11,544 nucleotides of DNA, taken from contig CADCUZ010000064.1 in NCBI GenBank assembly GCA_902806015.1, positions 1 to 11,544 of the forward strand, given 5' to 3'. Both the position numbers and the translations under genes were made by a program. The notes below the pieces were generated by a model that saw only the letters and a program-made list of their open reading frames with translations, made no database searches and was not told where the DNA came from. Of the stretch, positions 1 through 7,775 are shown piece after piece. Position 1 is the stretch's first letter, and each line of letters opens with the position of its first letter. The stretch is from an uncultured Rubrobacteraceae bacterium. GTDB taxonomy: Bacteria > Actinomycetota > Rubrobacteria > Rubrobacterales > Rubrobacteraceae.

Positions 1-21
1 AACCGGCTGAGCTACAGGCCC
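1..21 (-). tRNA. tRNA, 5' end only (cut by window edge)
   Basis: Read on the minus strand, bases 21 to 1 give an acceptor-stem half GGGCCTG followed by TAGCTCAG and CCGGTT. This is the classic start of a bacterial tRNA: 7-nt acceptor strand, TA, D-stem GCTC, A-G and the D-loop GG. The anticodon lies outside the window. The acceptor and D-arm resemble tRNA-Ile(GAU) and some tRNA-Arg genes, so the isotype is left open. A promoter pointing at it lies upstream at 58-86. Confidence 0.75.
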
Positions 22-57
22 TAAGTGATCGGCGCAACAGATCTTCGCCGCCGGAAT

Positions 58-86
58 AATGTACAACACGGGCAGGCTACTGACAA
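58..86 (-). promoter_or_regulatory. Promoter for the minus-strand tRNA
   Basis: On the minus strand TTGTCA (81-86, 5/6 to the -35 consensus) is followed by a 17-nt spacer and TACATT (58-63, 4/6 to the -10 consensus). Transcription would begin near 51, about 30 nt ahead of the tRNA 5' end, a normal length for a processed leader. Confidence 0.55.
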
Positions 87-91
87 CCTGA

Positions 92-133
92 TTGAACACC
101 GGAGAGGCTGGCAGTAAAATCGGCTCGTATAAT
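92..133 (+). promoter_or_regulatory. Promoter(s) for the DUF151 gene
   Basis: TTGAAC (92-97), an exact 17-nt spacer and TAAAAT (115-120, 5/6 to the -10 consensus) make a good sigma-70-type promoter with a start near 127. A second, perfect -10 TATAAT sits at 128-133, but its -35 position (about 105-110) reads AGGCTG, which is not a match. It may be a second start or chance. The promoter lies back to back with the tRNA promoter. Confidence 0.6.
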
Positions 134-156
134 GGACCCCGCGACCTCACGGAGTG

Positions 157-163
157 AGAGGAG
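157..163 (+). promoter_or_regulatory. Ribosome binding site of the DUF151 gene
   Basis: AGAGGAG ends 10 nt before the GTG at 174. It supports GTG 174 as the start over the in-frame ATG at 198. Confidence 0.6.
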
Positions 164-173
164 CATATAGCCA

Positions 174-674
174 GTGAGCGCCAACGGCTTCACCAAGATG
201 TCCATCTACGGCATGAACATGGACCTCTTTTCCTCCAGCCCGATAGTCATCCTCAAGGTCGAGGACGAGAACCGGTACTTGCCAATCTGGATCGGGCAGC
301 CGGAAGCCCGCTCGATCCTCATGAAGCTGCAGAACCAGGAGTTCGTCCGCCCTTTGACCCACGACTTGGCCGTGAACCTCGTCAACGAGCTCGGCGCCTC
401 GATGGAGCGCATCACCGTGACCGCGCTTAGGGACCAGACCTTCTTCGCCACCATCCGCCTCGACCTCGACGGCAAGACCGTCGAGGTGGACTCCCGCCCC
501 TCGGACGCCATAGCCCTGGCGATCCGTTCCGGCGCCGAAATTTTCGCCTCCGATGAGGTCATCCAGGAGGCGGGCGTCGAGTTCGAGGAGGCGATCGAAG
601 ACGCGCCGGAAGACGAGGTCGTGGACAAGTTCAAGGACTGGATGAACCGCGTCTCCCCGGAGGATTTCAAGTAG
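174..674 (+). CDS. DUF151 / bifunctional nuclease family protein
   Basis: 166-aa protein of the bifunctional nuclease (BFN, DUF151) family. The core is complete: a strand ending SSPIVIL, the LPIWIG block near residues 43-48, EARSI in the first helix, THDL near residues 62-65, then the second half with DSRPSDAIALA near residues 109-119. Acidic tail residues 130-155 (FEEAIEDAPEDE) are typical of the bacterial family. Plant members have reported RNase/DNase activity; bacterial ones are mostly uncharacterised, so the enzymatic role is inferred by family only. The start is GTG with a good RBS; ATG 198 would remove 8 residues that precede the conserved core. The gene appears monocistronic, with its own promoter and terminator hairpins. 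Confidence 0.9.
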   Translation: MSANGFTKMSIYGMNMDLFSSSPIVILKVEDENRYLPIWIGQPEARSILMKLQNQEFVRPLTHDLAVNLVNELGASMERITVTALRDQTFFATIRLDLDGKTVEVDSRPSDAIALAIRSGAEIFASDEVIQEAGVEFEEAIEDAPEDEVVDKFKDWMNRVSPEDFK

Positions 675-685
675 GCGGCCCTTCG

Positions 686-710
686 GACCGCGCTTTCGGC
701 GGTCAGTTTT
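686..710 (+). terminator. Hairpin with short U tract after the DUF151 gene
   Basis: GACCGC (686-691) pairs with GCGGTC (699-704) around a 7-nt loop. AGTTTT follows. It starts 12 nt past the DUF151 stop and is a weak Rho-independent terminator candidate. Confidence 0.5.
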
Positions 711-716
711 GCGGCC

Positions 717-740
717 AGGTCCGCCCGGACCTACTCTTTT
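717..740 (+). terminator. Second hairpin with U tract after the DUF151 gene
   Basis: AGGTCC (717-722) pairs with GGACCT (727-732) around a GCCC loop, followed by ACTCTTTT. Together with the hairpin at 686 it forms a tandem terminator. In the opposite direction the stem is followed by A-rich sequence, so it would not obviously end the incoming minus-strand operon. Confidence 0.5.
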
Positions 741-803
741 GAGCCGCTGAAGAGGCCACCGCTGCGCTCGGCCACGGCCTTTTGGCGCTTTCGGCGGCGC
801 GAC
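741..803. other. Intergenic GC-rich stretch, no gene seen
   Basis: This stretch lies between the DUF151 terminators and the end of the minus-strand operon. It repeats the 13-mer GCGCTTTCGGCGG (785-797), which is also present in the terminator hairpin at 690-702. No clear terminator with a U tract was found for the minus-strand operon. Confidence 0.4.
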
Positions 804-979
804 CTACGTAGTGGTGGCGAGGATGACTACGAGGGTCACCGGAATGGCGTAGAAAAACTGGTCTACCGGCTCGCCGCCGGCCCGGCGAAGGGTTCGTTGA
901 AGAGATTCTGGATGGCGATGTTCCAGGTGAGGGCGGCCACGAAGCCCAGGGCCGTGGTTATGAGCGTCGAGAACTTCAG
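804..979 (-). pseudogene. DUF5654-like small membrane protein, frameshifted
   Basis: Two minus-strand frames together rebuild a roughly 58-aa membrane protein. The first frame (979 down to about 870) reads KFSTLITTALGFVAALTWN then IAIQNLFNEPFAG and hits a TAG at 865-863. The next frame picks up at GGEPVDQFFYAIPVTLVVIL and ends at TAG 806-804. The joined order, helix with ALGFVAALTWN, AIQNLF, then FFYAI and a second helix, matches what I recall of DUF5654 proteins. One missing base inside the GCC/GGC-rich run at about 869-888 would explain the break. The only start in the first frame is CTG 979-977, which overlaps the upstream stop as CTGA; an ATG may have been lost. It is either a decaying gene or a sequencing indel. 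It is the last member of the carboxylase operon. Confidence 0.6.
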
Positions 980-1266
980 CTGTCAACGGTCTCTCCTTCC
1001 GGTCGTTCGGGCTCGCCATTCGGGCTTCCGCCGGGGGCCGGGACGGGACCGTATTCGGGGTAGGATCGGAGGAAGTCTTCGACGGAGTCCGCCCCCCAAC
1101 CCATTATTACCTGCTGGTTTTCCGCGGAGAAGCGGTCCCGGATGCGGGCCTCCCGCCGGACGCTGCGGCGGACGTACTCCCATGAGGTCTCCCCCTGGCG
1201 GCGCTCCAGGCGCTCGGTGTACAGGAACCGGCCCGTTGCCCGGTCCCTGACCATCAGCAAGTCCAA
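976..1266 (-). CDS. Small hypothetical protein, unrecognised
   Basis: 96 aa from TTG 1266, or 92 aa from ATG 1254. The TTG start is preferred because a GGGGGAG lies 10 nt before it; ATG 1254 is the conservative alternative. It begins two bases after the stop of the RtcB-like gene and ends overlapping the DUF5654 remnant, so it is almost certainly co-translated. The core is charged and helical: RFLYTERLERRQGETSWEYV near residues 13-32, then Arg-rich RRSVRREARIRDRF, then QQVIMGW and DFLRSYPEYG. The last 25 residues are Pro/Gly/Glu-rich and look disordered. There is no signal peptide or membrane segment. I do not recognise the family; the Arg-rich helix could bind nucleic acid or a protein partner, but that is a guess. 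Confidence 0.55.
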   Translation of the reverse strand: MDLLMVRDRATGRFLYTERLERRQGETSWEYVRRSVRREARIRDRFSAENQQVIMGWGADSVEDFLRSYPEYGPVPAPGGSPNGEPERPEGETVDS

Positions 1267-1268
1267 CG

Positions 1269-2366
1269 CTAGCTCTCTCCCCCGGCCTGATCGAGGACCA
1301 GCAGCCGTGCCAGCAGTCCCGCCTCTTCCCAGGGCCACCGGCCGTCGTCCTCCGCCGCCCCGAACGGGGGCGCGCTCCGCCACATCTTACCCGTACCGAG
1401 CGCCACCACACCACCCGAGACGAGTGCCTCTTTTTCCGTTGCCGCCAAATTTTTGCGATGGACCACGAACCCATCGCGCGTCTCCACGCCGCCGACCTTC
1501 CAGGAGGCGCGGATGTCCAAACCGCCGGCCGCGTCCCCGAGCACCCGCCGCAGGGCGTACACCGCCCTGGCGGCGCGGGCGTCGGCGAAGTTGGAGGCCG
1601 CGCGGACGGCCGTCAGGAGGTCGGCCGCCTCCTCTGAGCCCGCGGGCGCCGCGGGCAGGTCGTCTTGCGCGCCAAGGTCCATGCCGGCCCTTATCAGGGT
1701 GAAGATCCTGCCCCGGTGGGTCGATAGCGCGAGCCGCCCGAGGTCCCCGCCGCCCACCCGAACCACGAGCGCCAGCATCCCCGATCGCACTCCGAGCGCT
1801 TCGGCCCCTTCGCTGTCGAGCACCTCCCCCACCACCGCCACCTCCAGCCCGAAACCCTGCTCCCAATCCCGCGTCCCGGCGATGAGCGCCCGCCGCCCGA
1901 GCGCGTCGGGGTCTCCCTCGACGGGCTCCAGGTGCGCCAGGTCTTCCTCCTCGAAGAGGCCGTCCTCCGCTGCCGCTGCCGCCCCCTCCTCGCTGACCCT
2001 CCGCACGCCGGCCTCGTTGAGGATCGGCAGCGAGGGGCCCGCCTCCGCAAGACCGCGCAGGACCAGATTCGTTACGTCGCGCGTCGGCACGCCGAGGTTG
2101 CCCGCGTCGGCGTCGGCGACGAGGAGCAGGCCCCGTGCCGGCGCGGAGATCAGGTCGGGCGCGACGTGGGTACCGGAGGCCGCAACCCAGCCGAGGTCCT
2201 CCGGCGAGGCGGCGGCGTGGACGGGGCCCTGAACGCCGGGAAGACGGGTGGCTGGGAGGGTGCGATCGAGGGCCCGTTCGGCCGTGGCTTCGTCAGGGGC
2301 CCGGACGAGGATCTCGGCGTCCTCGCCCTCGCCGCTCCACGCGAACTCTTCGACCTGGTCTACCAT
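1269..2366 (-). CDS. Degenerate RtcB-fold protein (RNA-ligase pseudoenzyme)
   Basis: 365 aa, soluble. By eye it follows RtcB (tRNA-splicing ligase) in order. LPGVQG (42-47) matches the N-terminal LPGI.G block, and LISAPARGL (72-80) sits where RtcB has ISPGGVGYDINCG. SEEGAAAAAEDGLFEEEDL (125-143) and LEVAVVGEVLDSEGAEALG (174-192) correspond to the regions around GNHF. PAAPAGSEEAADLLTAVRAA (238-257) with SNFADAR matches SPEG..YL..M.AAANFA.ANR, and VVHRK (301-305) matches VHRKGATRA. The catalytic residues are gone: the DINC Asp and Cys fall on Leu81 and Ala84, the GNH His on Phe172, the GSRG.GH motif is GGGDLGR, and the HN pair before VHRK is absent. The C-terminal CHGAGR segment with the guanylylated His is missing, and RtcB is usually 400-480 aa. 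Ligase activity is therefore not expected. The gene starts 12 nt after the carboxylase alpha stop. Its role is unknown. Confidence 0.75.
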   Translation of the reverse strand: MVDQVEEFAWSGEGEDAEILVRAPDEATAERALDRTLPATRLPGVQGPVHAAASPEDLGWVAASGTHVAPDLISAPARGLLLVADADAGNLGVPTRDVTNLVLRGLAEAGPSLPILNEAGVRRVSEEGAAAAAEDGLFEEEDLAHLEPVEGDPDALGRRALIAGTRDWEQGFGLEVAVVGEVLDSEGAEALGVRSGMLALVVRVGGGDLGRLALSTHRGRIFTLIRAGMDLGAQDDLPAAPAGSEEAADLLTAVRAASNFADARAARAVYALRRVLGDAAGGLDIRASWKVGGVETRDGFVVHRKNLAATEKEALVSGGVVALGTGKMWRSAPPFGAAEDDGRWPWEEAGLLARLLVLDQAGGES

Positions 2367-2378
2367 CGGGGGCCCGTC

Positions 2379-4124
<1,746 letters not shown>

Positions 4125-4346
4125 CTAGAGACTGCCCCCCCAGCTGGAGTAGGACCACAACGACCCTTCGAGCCTCATCCCAGGCGTCACCGGATGCCCC
4201 AGCATCCCAGCCAACAGCCACCGGCTCCGCGTGGGAGGCCCGGGCTCGGGCTTCTTGCCGTCAAGAGCCTCGAGCGCTGCCACGATGGCCGCGGCCATTT
4301 CGGGGGTCGGGGGGGGCTCTATCCGGGTTCGGCGCGACTCCGTCAT
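4125..4346 (-). CDS. Acyl-CoA carboxylase epsilon-like small subunit
   Basis: 73 aa. Epsilon subunits of actinobacterial acyl-CoA carboxylases are tiny proteins that bridge or stimulate the alpha/beta complex. The match here is by layout: a basic N-terminus, PTPEMAAAIVAALEALDG (13-30) like the PTPEELAALVA helix of the family, a Pro-rich linker, then SRWLLAGM and a Trp-containing tail (LWSYSSW). This tail is longer than in the usual epsilon, so homology is plausible rather than certain. The ATG overlaps the upstream stop as ATGA, and its own TAG abuts the GTG of the alpha subunit, an arrangement that favours co-translation and 1:1 assembly. It has no membrane segment. Confidence 0.6.
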   Translation of the reverse strand: MTESRRTRIEPPPTPEMAAAIVAALEALDGKKPEPGPPTRSRWLLAGMLGHPVTPGMRLEGSLWSYSSWGGSL

Positions 4347-4549
4347 CCGGCCAGGGTCCGGATCAGGGGCACGAGCGCGTATTCCAGCAGGAAGAGCATG
4401 AAGAGCAGCCCGAACAATCCCGCTACCGTCGTCGGGATCACCGCGACCTTAAGAGCAGGGGCGGGCGAAGGCCTGGGCTCCTCCGACCCGGCAGGTACCA
4501 GGCCGCCAGGCACGCCGACGAGGAACCCGAGGGCGAGGCCGTAGATCAT
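4343..4549 (-). CDS. Small two-helix membrane protein in the carboxylase operon
   Basis: 68 aa from ATG 4549, chosen because it forms a 4-nt ATGA overlap with the upstream stop; an in-frame GTG at 4558 would add three residues. It has two predicted membrane helices: IYGLALGFLVGVPGGLV near the N-terminus and about residues 34-63 (VAVIPTTVAGLFGLLFMLFL and onward). A Pro/Glu/Ser-rich loop (SEEPRPSPAPA) joins them. I do not recognise the family. It lacks the metal-binding or Cys/His features that would make it an obvious decarboxylase gamma subunit. Its position between beta and epsilon genes suggests it works with the carboxylase or shares its regulation. Confidence 0.6.
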   Translation of the reverse strand: MIYGLALGFLVGVPGGLVPAGSEEPRPSPAPALKVAVIPTTVAGLFGLLFMLFLLEYALVPLIRTLAG

Positions 4550-4896
4550 GTTGCCCACGTTGCCGCCCTCAGCGGTGGGGTAGGGGGGATGCCGGCGAGG
4601 GCCGTGCCGCCGAAGATGATGACAAAGACCGAGGCAAGCCCAGCGAGGGGCCCGACGGTCCTGCCAAGTCCGGAACCGCCTATTCTACTTCTGAACGGGA
4701 TGGTAACCAGGCGGTCCGCAGCGAGGCCGGCGAGCATGCCGGAGAGGAAGATCAGGACGTCCAGCGCGAGATCAGACCCCCGCAACGCGAGCAGGTCGGG
4801 CGCGAAGAACGTGAGGACGCCGAGGACCGCGACGGCCCAAGATCTCCTCGTCCTTAGCAGGAGCCTGCGGATCCAGATGGCGCCCCTTCCTGCCAC
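4546..4896 (-). CDS. Hypothetical three-helix membrane protein in the carboxylase operon
   Basis: 116 aa starting at GTG, five bases after the stop of the beta subunit, with a GAGGG just upstream. A basic amphipathic N-terminus (RRLLLRTRRS) is followed by three hydrophobic segments. These are residues about 19-37 (WAVAVLGVLTFFAPDLLAL), 43-62 (ALDVLIFLSGMLAGLAADRL) and 80-104 (TVGPLAGLASVFVIIFGGTA and onward). The positive residues before helix 1 and after helix 2 suggest a cytoplasmic N-terminus. I cannot assign a family. It is not an OadB/MmdB-type decarboxylase beta subunit, which is far larger. It probably shares translation with the beta subunit upstream and the 68-aa protein downstream. 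Confidence 0.6.
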   Translation of the reverse strand: MAGRGAIWIRRLLLRTRRSWAVAVLGVLTFFAPDLLALRGSDLALDVLIFLSGMLAGLAADRLVTIPFRSRIGGSGLGRTVGPLAGLASVFVIIFGGTALAGIPPTPPLRAATWAT

Positions 4897-4901
4897 GGCC
4901 C

Positions 4902-6476
4902 TCAGAGGGGGATGTTCCCGTGCTTGCGCGGCGGGCGCTCGGGTCGCCTGGTCCTTACCATCGAGAGGGCCTTTATGAGGTAAGGCCTCGTCTCCCTGGG
5001 GTCTATGATGTCGTCTATGAAACCCATCTCGGCGGCGACCATCGGGTTGTTGAACTTCTCCTCGTAGTCAGCGATGAGCCTCTCCCGCTCGGCCTCGGGA
5101 TCTTCGGCCTCGGCGATGCGCCTGCGGTGGATGATGCCGACGGCCGCGGACGCCCCCATCACGGCGACCTCCCCGGTCGGCCACGCGACGTTGACGTCGG
5201 CGCCTATGTGTTTAGAGTTCATAACGTCGTAGGCGCCCCCGTAGGCCTTGCGCGTGATGACGGTCATCTTGGGGACGGTCGCCTCGGAGAACGCGTAGAG
5301 AAGCTTGGCGCCGTGGCGGATGATCCCACCCCACTCCTGTCCCGTCCCCGGCATGAACCCTGGCACGTCCACGAAGGTCAGCAGAGGGATGTTGAACGCG
5401 TCGCAGAACCTCACGAACCTGGCCCCCTTGACGCTCGCGTCTATATCGAGCGTCCCCGCGAGCACCATCGGCTGGTTCCCCACCACCCCTATGGCGTGCC
5501 CGTCGAGCCTGGCGAACCCGACGACGAGGTTCTGGGCCCACCCCTCCTGAACCTCGAAGAAAAGGGCGTCGTCCACGATGAGCCCCACCGCCTCCCTGAT
5601 GTCGTAGGGCTGGCGCGGCGAGTCCGGCACGAGCGAGGCGAGATCCTCGTCCATCCGCCGGGGGTCGTCCGAGGGCGGGAAGTAGGGAGCCGCCTCCAGG
5701 TTGTTCTCCGGGAGAAACGAGAGCAGGAAGCGCACGTCCGAGAGGCACGTCTCCTCGTCCGGGGAGGAGAAGTGGGCAACGCCGCTCCTGGTGTTGTGGG
5801 TGACGGCTCCGCCCAAGTCCTCCTGGCTCACCTCCTCGCCCGTGACGCTCTTGATGACGTCGGGGCCAGTGATGAACATGTGGCTCGTCCCCTCGACCAT
5901 AAAGACGAAGTCCGTGATCGCCGGCGAGTAGACGGCGCCCCCGGCGCATGGCCCCATGACGACCGAGATCTGGGGCACAACTCCCGAGGCCAGCACGTTC
6001 CTGTGGAAGATGTCAGCGTACCCCGCAAGCGAGACGACGCCCTCCTGTATCCGCGCCCCGCCGGAATCGTTTATGCCGACGACGGGGCATCCGGTCGAGA
6101 GTGCCAGGTCCATGACCTTGCAGATCTTCTCCGCGTATACCTCGCCTAAAGAACCCCCAAACACCGTGAAGTCCTGCGAGAACACGCAGACCTTGCGCCC
6201 CATCACCTCGCCGTACCCGGTGATGACACCGTCCCCGAGCGGCCTGTTCTCCTCCAGCCCGAAGTTGCCCGAGCGGTGCACCCTATAGCGGTCGAGCTCG
6301 ACGAAAGTCCCGTCGTCCAGAAGCGCCTCCACGCGTTCGCGGGCGGTCATCTTGCCCTTCTCGCGCTGCCGCTCCACGGCCCGTTCGGACGCCGGATGGG
6401 CCGCCCTCTCGCGCAACTTCTCCAGTCCTTCGAGTTTTCCGGCGGTCGTGTCCTCGCCCAACCTCTCACCCTGCAT
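4902..6476 (-). CDS. Acyl-CoA carboxylase beta subunit (carboxyltransferase), propionyl-CoA type
   Basis: 524 aa, the normal length for PccB/AccD5-type subunits, which transfer CO2 from biotin to acyl-CoA. The N-terminal domain has [15 protein letters not shown] (44-58), [11 protein letters not shown] (136-146) and the oxyanion-hole block [11 protein letters not shown] (175-185). The C-terminal domain has [19 protein letters not shown] (369-387), [11 protein letters not shown] (409-419), [12 protein letters not shown] (431-442) and ends RKHGNIPL, as in many homologues. Asp417 in AYDVM lies where, as I recall from Streptomyces PccB work, Asp favours propionyl-CoA. ATG 6476 is chosen over an upstream extension to 6584 because a -10 box TAGAAT lies inside that extension, and homology begins soon after. 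No ribosome binding site precedes ATG 6476, which suggests a leaderless mRNA. First gene of the operon. Confidence 0.93.
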   Translation of the reverse strand: MQGERLGEDTTAGKLEGLEKLRERAAHPASERAVERQREKGKMTARERVEALLDDGTFVELDRYRVHRSGNFGLEENRPLGDGVITGYGEVMGRKVCVFSQDFTVFGGSLGEVYAEKICKVMDLALSTGCPVVGINDSGGARIQEGVVSLAGYADIFHRNVLASGVVPQISVVMGPCAGGAVYSPAITDFVFMVEGTSHMFITGPDVIKSVTGEEVSQEDLGGAVTHNTRSGVAHFSSPDEETCLSDVRFLLSFLPENNLEAAPYFPPSDDPRRMDEDLASLVPDSPRQPYDIREAVGLIVDDALFFEVQEGWAQNLVVGFARLDGHAIGVVGNQPMVLAGTLDIDASVKGARFVRFCDAFNIPLLTFVDVPGFMPGTGQEWGGIIRHGAKLLYAFSEATVPKMTVITRKAYGGAYDVMNSKHIGADVNVAWPTGEVAVMGASAAVGIIHRRRIAEAEDPEAERERLIADYEEKFNNPMVAAEMGFIDDIIDPRETRPYLIKALSMVRTRRPERPPRKHGNIPL

Positions 6477-6484
6477 GGTCCGGC

Positions 6485-6541
6485 ATTCTAGCACGCGCAA
6501 AACCGCCATTTTCCGGCGGCGAGGGAGCACAATAGTAGAAT
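6485..6541. promoter_or_regulatory. Divergent promoter pair with central inverted repeat
   Basis: A -10 box TAGAAT faces left at 6490-6485 (towards the carboxylase) and an identical TAGAAT faces right at 6536-6541 (towards the dehydrogenase). Between them, almost exactly midway, is CCGCC (6503-6507), 7 nt, GGCGG (6515-6519). It covers the -35 position of both promoters, and neither position resembles TTGACA (GAAAAT and CCGGCG). This looks like a shared operator or an activator site. The leftward -10 ends 8 nt before ATG 6476. Confidence 0.5.
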
Positions 6542-6572
6542 GGATCTGCGGGACTCGCTTCCGGGTCGGGAA

Positions 6573-6577
6573 AGGAG
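6573..6577 (+). promoter_or_regulatory. Ribosome binding site of the dehydrogenase
   Basis: AGGAG lies 5 nt before ATG 6583. It fixes this start over longer in-frame extensions that begin at 6352 and over the out-of-frame ATG at 6587. Confidence 0.7.
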
Positions 6578-6582
6578 AGCAC

Positions 6583-7689
6583 ATGCATGTTTTCGAGAAG
6601 CTGGCGGAGTACCGCTACGAGCAACTCGTCTTCTGCCACGACAAGGCGACGAGCCTGCGCGCGATCATCGCCGTTCACGACACCACGCTGGGCCCGGCGC
6701 TCGGCGGCTGCCGGATGTACCCATACGCCACCGAAGACGATGCCATAGTGGACGTGCTGCGCCTGGCGCGGGGGATGACCTACAAGGCCGCCGCGAGCGG
6801 TCTCAACCTCGGGGGCGGGAAGTCCGTCATCATCGGCGACCCGCGCACGGACAAGTCCGAGGCGCTCTTCCGGTCCTTCGGCCGATACATCGAGACCCTC
6901 GGCGGGCGCTACATCGTCGCCGAGGACGTCGGCACCTCCACCGAGGACGCCAACTTTATCCGGGTCGAGACGGGCCACGTCGTCGGGGTAGACGTCACGC
7001 GCGGGGGGTCGGGGGACCCCTCGCCGTTCACGGCCCTCGGCGTCTTGCAGGGAATGCGGGCGTGCGTCGACGAGGTCTTCGGCACGACCTCGCTCGAAGG
7101 GCGGACGGTGGCGGTTCAGGGCGTCGGGCACGTCGGCTACCACCTGTGCGGCCTGCTCCACGAAGCGGGGGCTCGCCTCATCGTCACGGACGTGGACGCC
7201 GCGGCCCTCGGGCGGGCGGTGCGGGAGTTCGGGGCGAAGGCGGTGGAGCCCGACGAGATCCTGACCGTCTCTTGCGACGTCTACGCCCCCTGCGCCCTCG
7301 GCGCCACGGTCAACGACGCCTCGCTGCCGAAGCTCCGGTGCCGCATCGTAGCCGGCAGCGCCAACAACGTGTTGCTGGAGGCCCGTCACGGCGGGGCGCT
7401 CGCCGAGCGCGGCATCCTCTACGCCCCCGACTACGTGATAAACGCCGGCGGCCTCATAAACGTCGCCGACGAGCTCGAAGGCTACAACGAGCGCCGCGCC
7501 ACCAAGCGCGTCATGCGAATAGAAGAGCGCATCCGCAGCATCATCGCCATAGCCAAACGTGACGGCGTGCCGACCAACGCCGCCGCCGACACATTGGCCC
7601 TCGAACGCATAGCCGCCATAGGCTCGATGGAGCGACTGCACACGGGCCACCCCTACGGCCGACAAAGGCGCCGCAGGGAGACGATTTAG
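6583..7689 (+). CDS. Leucine/valine-type amino-acid dehydrogenase (Glu/Leu/Phe/Val family)
   Basis: 368 aa. It catalyses NAD-dependent oxidative deamination of an aliphatic or aromatic L-amino acid to its 2-oxoacid. The substrate domain has [15 protein letters not shown] (34-48), Lys68 in MTYKAA and Lys80 in [14 protein letters not shown], the same positions as the substrate-binding and catalytic lysines of Bacillus leucine dehydrogenase. The Rossmann domain has [13 protein letters not shown] (GxGxxG) and a following VTDVD acidic residue that favours NAD over [15 protein letters not shown] near the C-terminus is typical of the family. Length and motifs fit leucine dehydrogenase best, but valine or phenylalanine cannot be excluded. 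The C-terminus ends in an Arg-rich tail (RQRRRRETI), a minor oddity. It is transcribed divergently from the carboxylase operon, consistent with branched-chain amino-acid catabolism. Confidence 0.9.
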   Translation: MHVFEKLAEYRYEQLVFCHDKATSLRAIIAVHDTTLGPALGGCRMYPYATEDDAIVDVLRLARGMTYKAAASGLNLGGGKSVIIGDPRTDKSEALFRSFGRYIETLGGRYIVAEDVGTSTEDANFIRVETGHVVGVDVTRGGSGDPSPFTALGVLQGMRACVDEVFGTTSLEGRTVAVQGVGHVGYHLCGLLHEAGARLIVTDVDAAALGRAVREFGAKAVEPDEILTVSCDVYAPCALGATVNDASLPKLRCRIVAGSANNVLLEARHGGALAERGILYAPDYVINAGGLINVADELEGYNERRATKRVMRIEERIRSIIAIAKRDGVPTNAAADTLALERIAAIGSMERLHTGHPYGRQRRRRETI

Positions 7690-7697
7690 AGCTCTTA

Positions 7698-7729
7698 GCG
7701 CGGCGGCGTGCCGAGAGCGAAAGCCGCGC
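7698..7729 (+). terminator. Hairpin after the dehydrogenase, weak terminator candidate
   Basis: GCGCGGC (7698-7704) pairs with GCCGCGC (7723-7729) around an 18-nt loop, 8 nt past the stop. There is no U tract, so intrinsic termination is doubtful. The 10-mer GGCGTGCCGA occurs in the loop (7705-7714) and again at 7737-7746. Confidence 0.3.
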
Positions 7730-7745
7730 AAGCTGAGGCGTGCCG

Positions 7746-7764
7746 AAAGCTGCCGCCAGGCAGC
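7746..7764 (-). terminator. Hairpin after ecfT, terminator candidate
   Basis: On the minus strand GCTGCC, TGGC loop, GGCAGC is followed by TTT. It lies 12 nt past the EcfT stop. The U tract is short, hence the low confidence. Confidence 0.4.
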
Positions 7765-7775
7765 GTGTTGGCAGG

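Noticed and set aside
863..890. Programmed ribosomal frameshifting in the DUF5654-like gene
   Set aside because: The shift zone has no slippery heptamer of the usual X-XXY-YYZ form, and the gene also lacks a standard start codon; decay or sequence error is simpler.
4920..6149. 409-aa open frame on the plus strand
   Set aside because: Shadow of the carboxyltransferase gene; it has no ribosome binding site or family signature.
6477..6584. N-terminal extension of the carboxyltransferase
   Set aside because: The extra 36 residues cover the divergent promoter region and have no family similarity; ATG 6476 gives the normal family length.
7690..7775. Small repeats between the convergent dehydrogenase and ecfT genes as a mobile-element scar or CRISPR remnant
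   Set aside because: There are only two 10-bp copies 32 bp apart inside GC-rich hairpins, with no target duplication or regular spacing.
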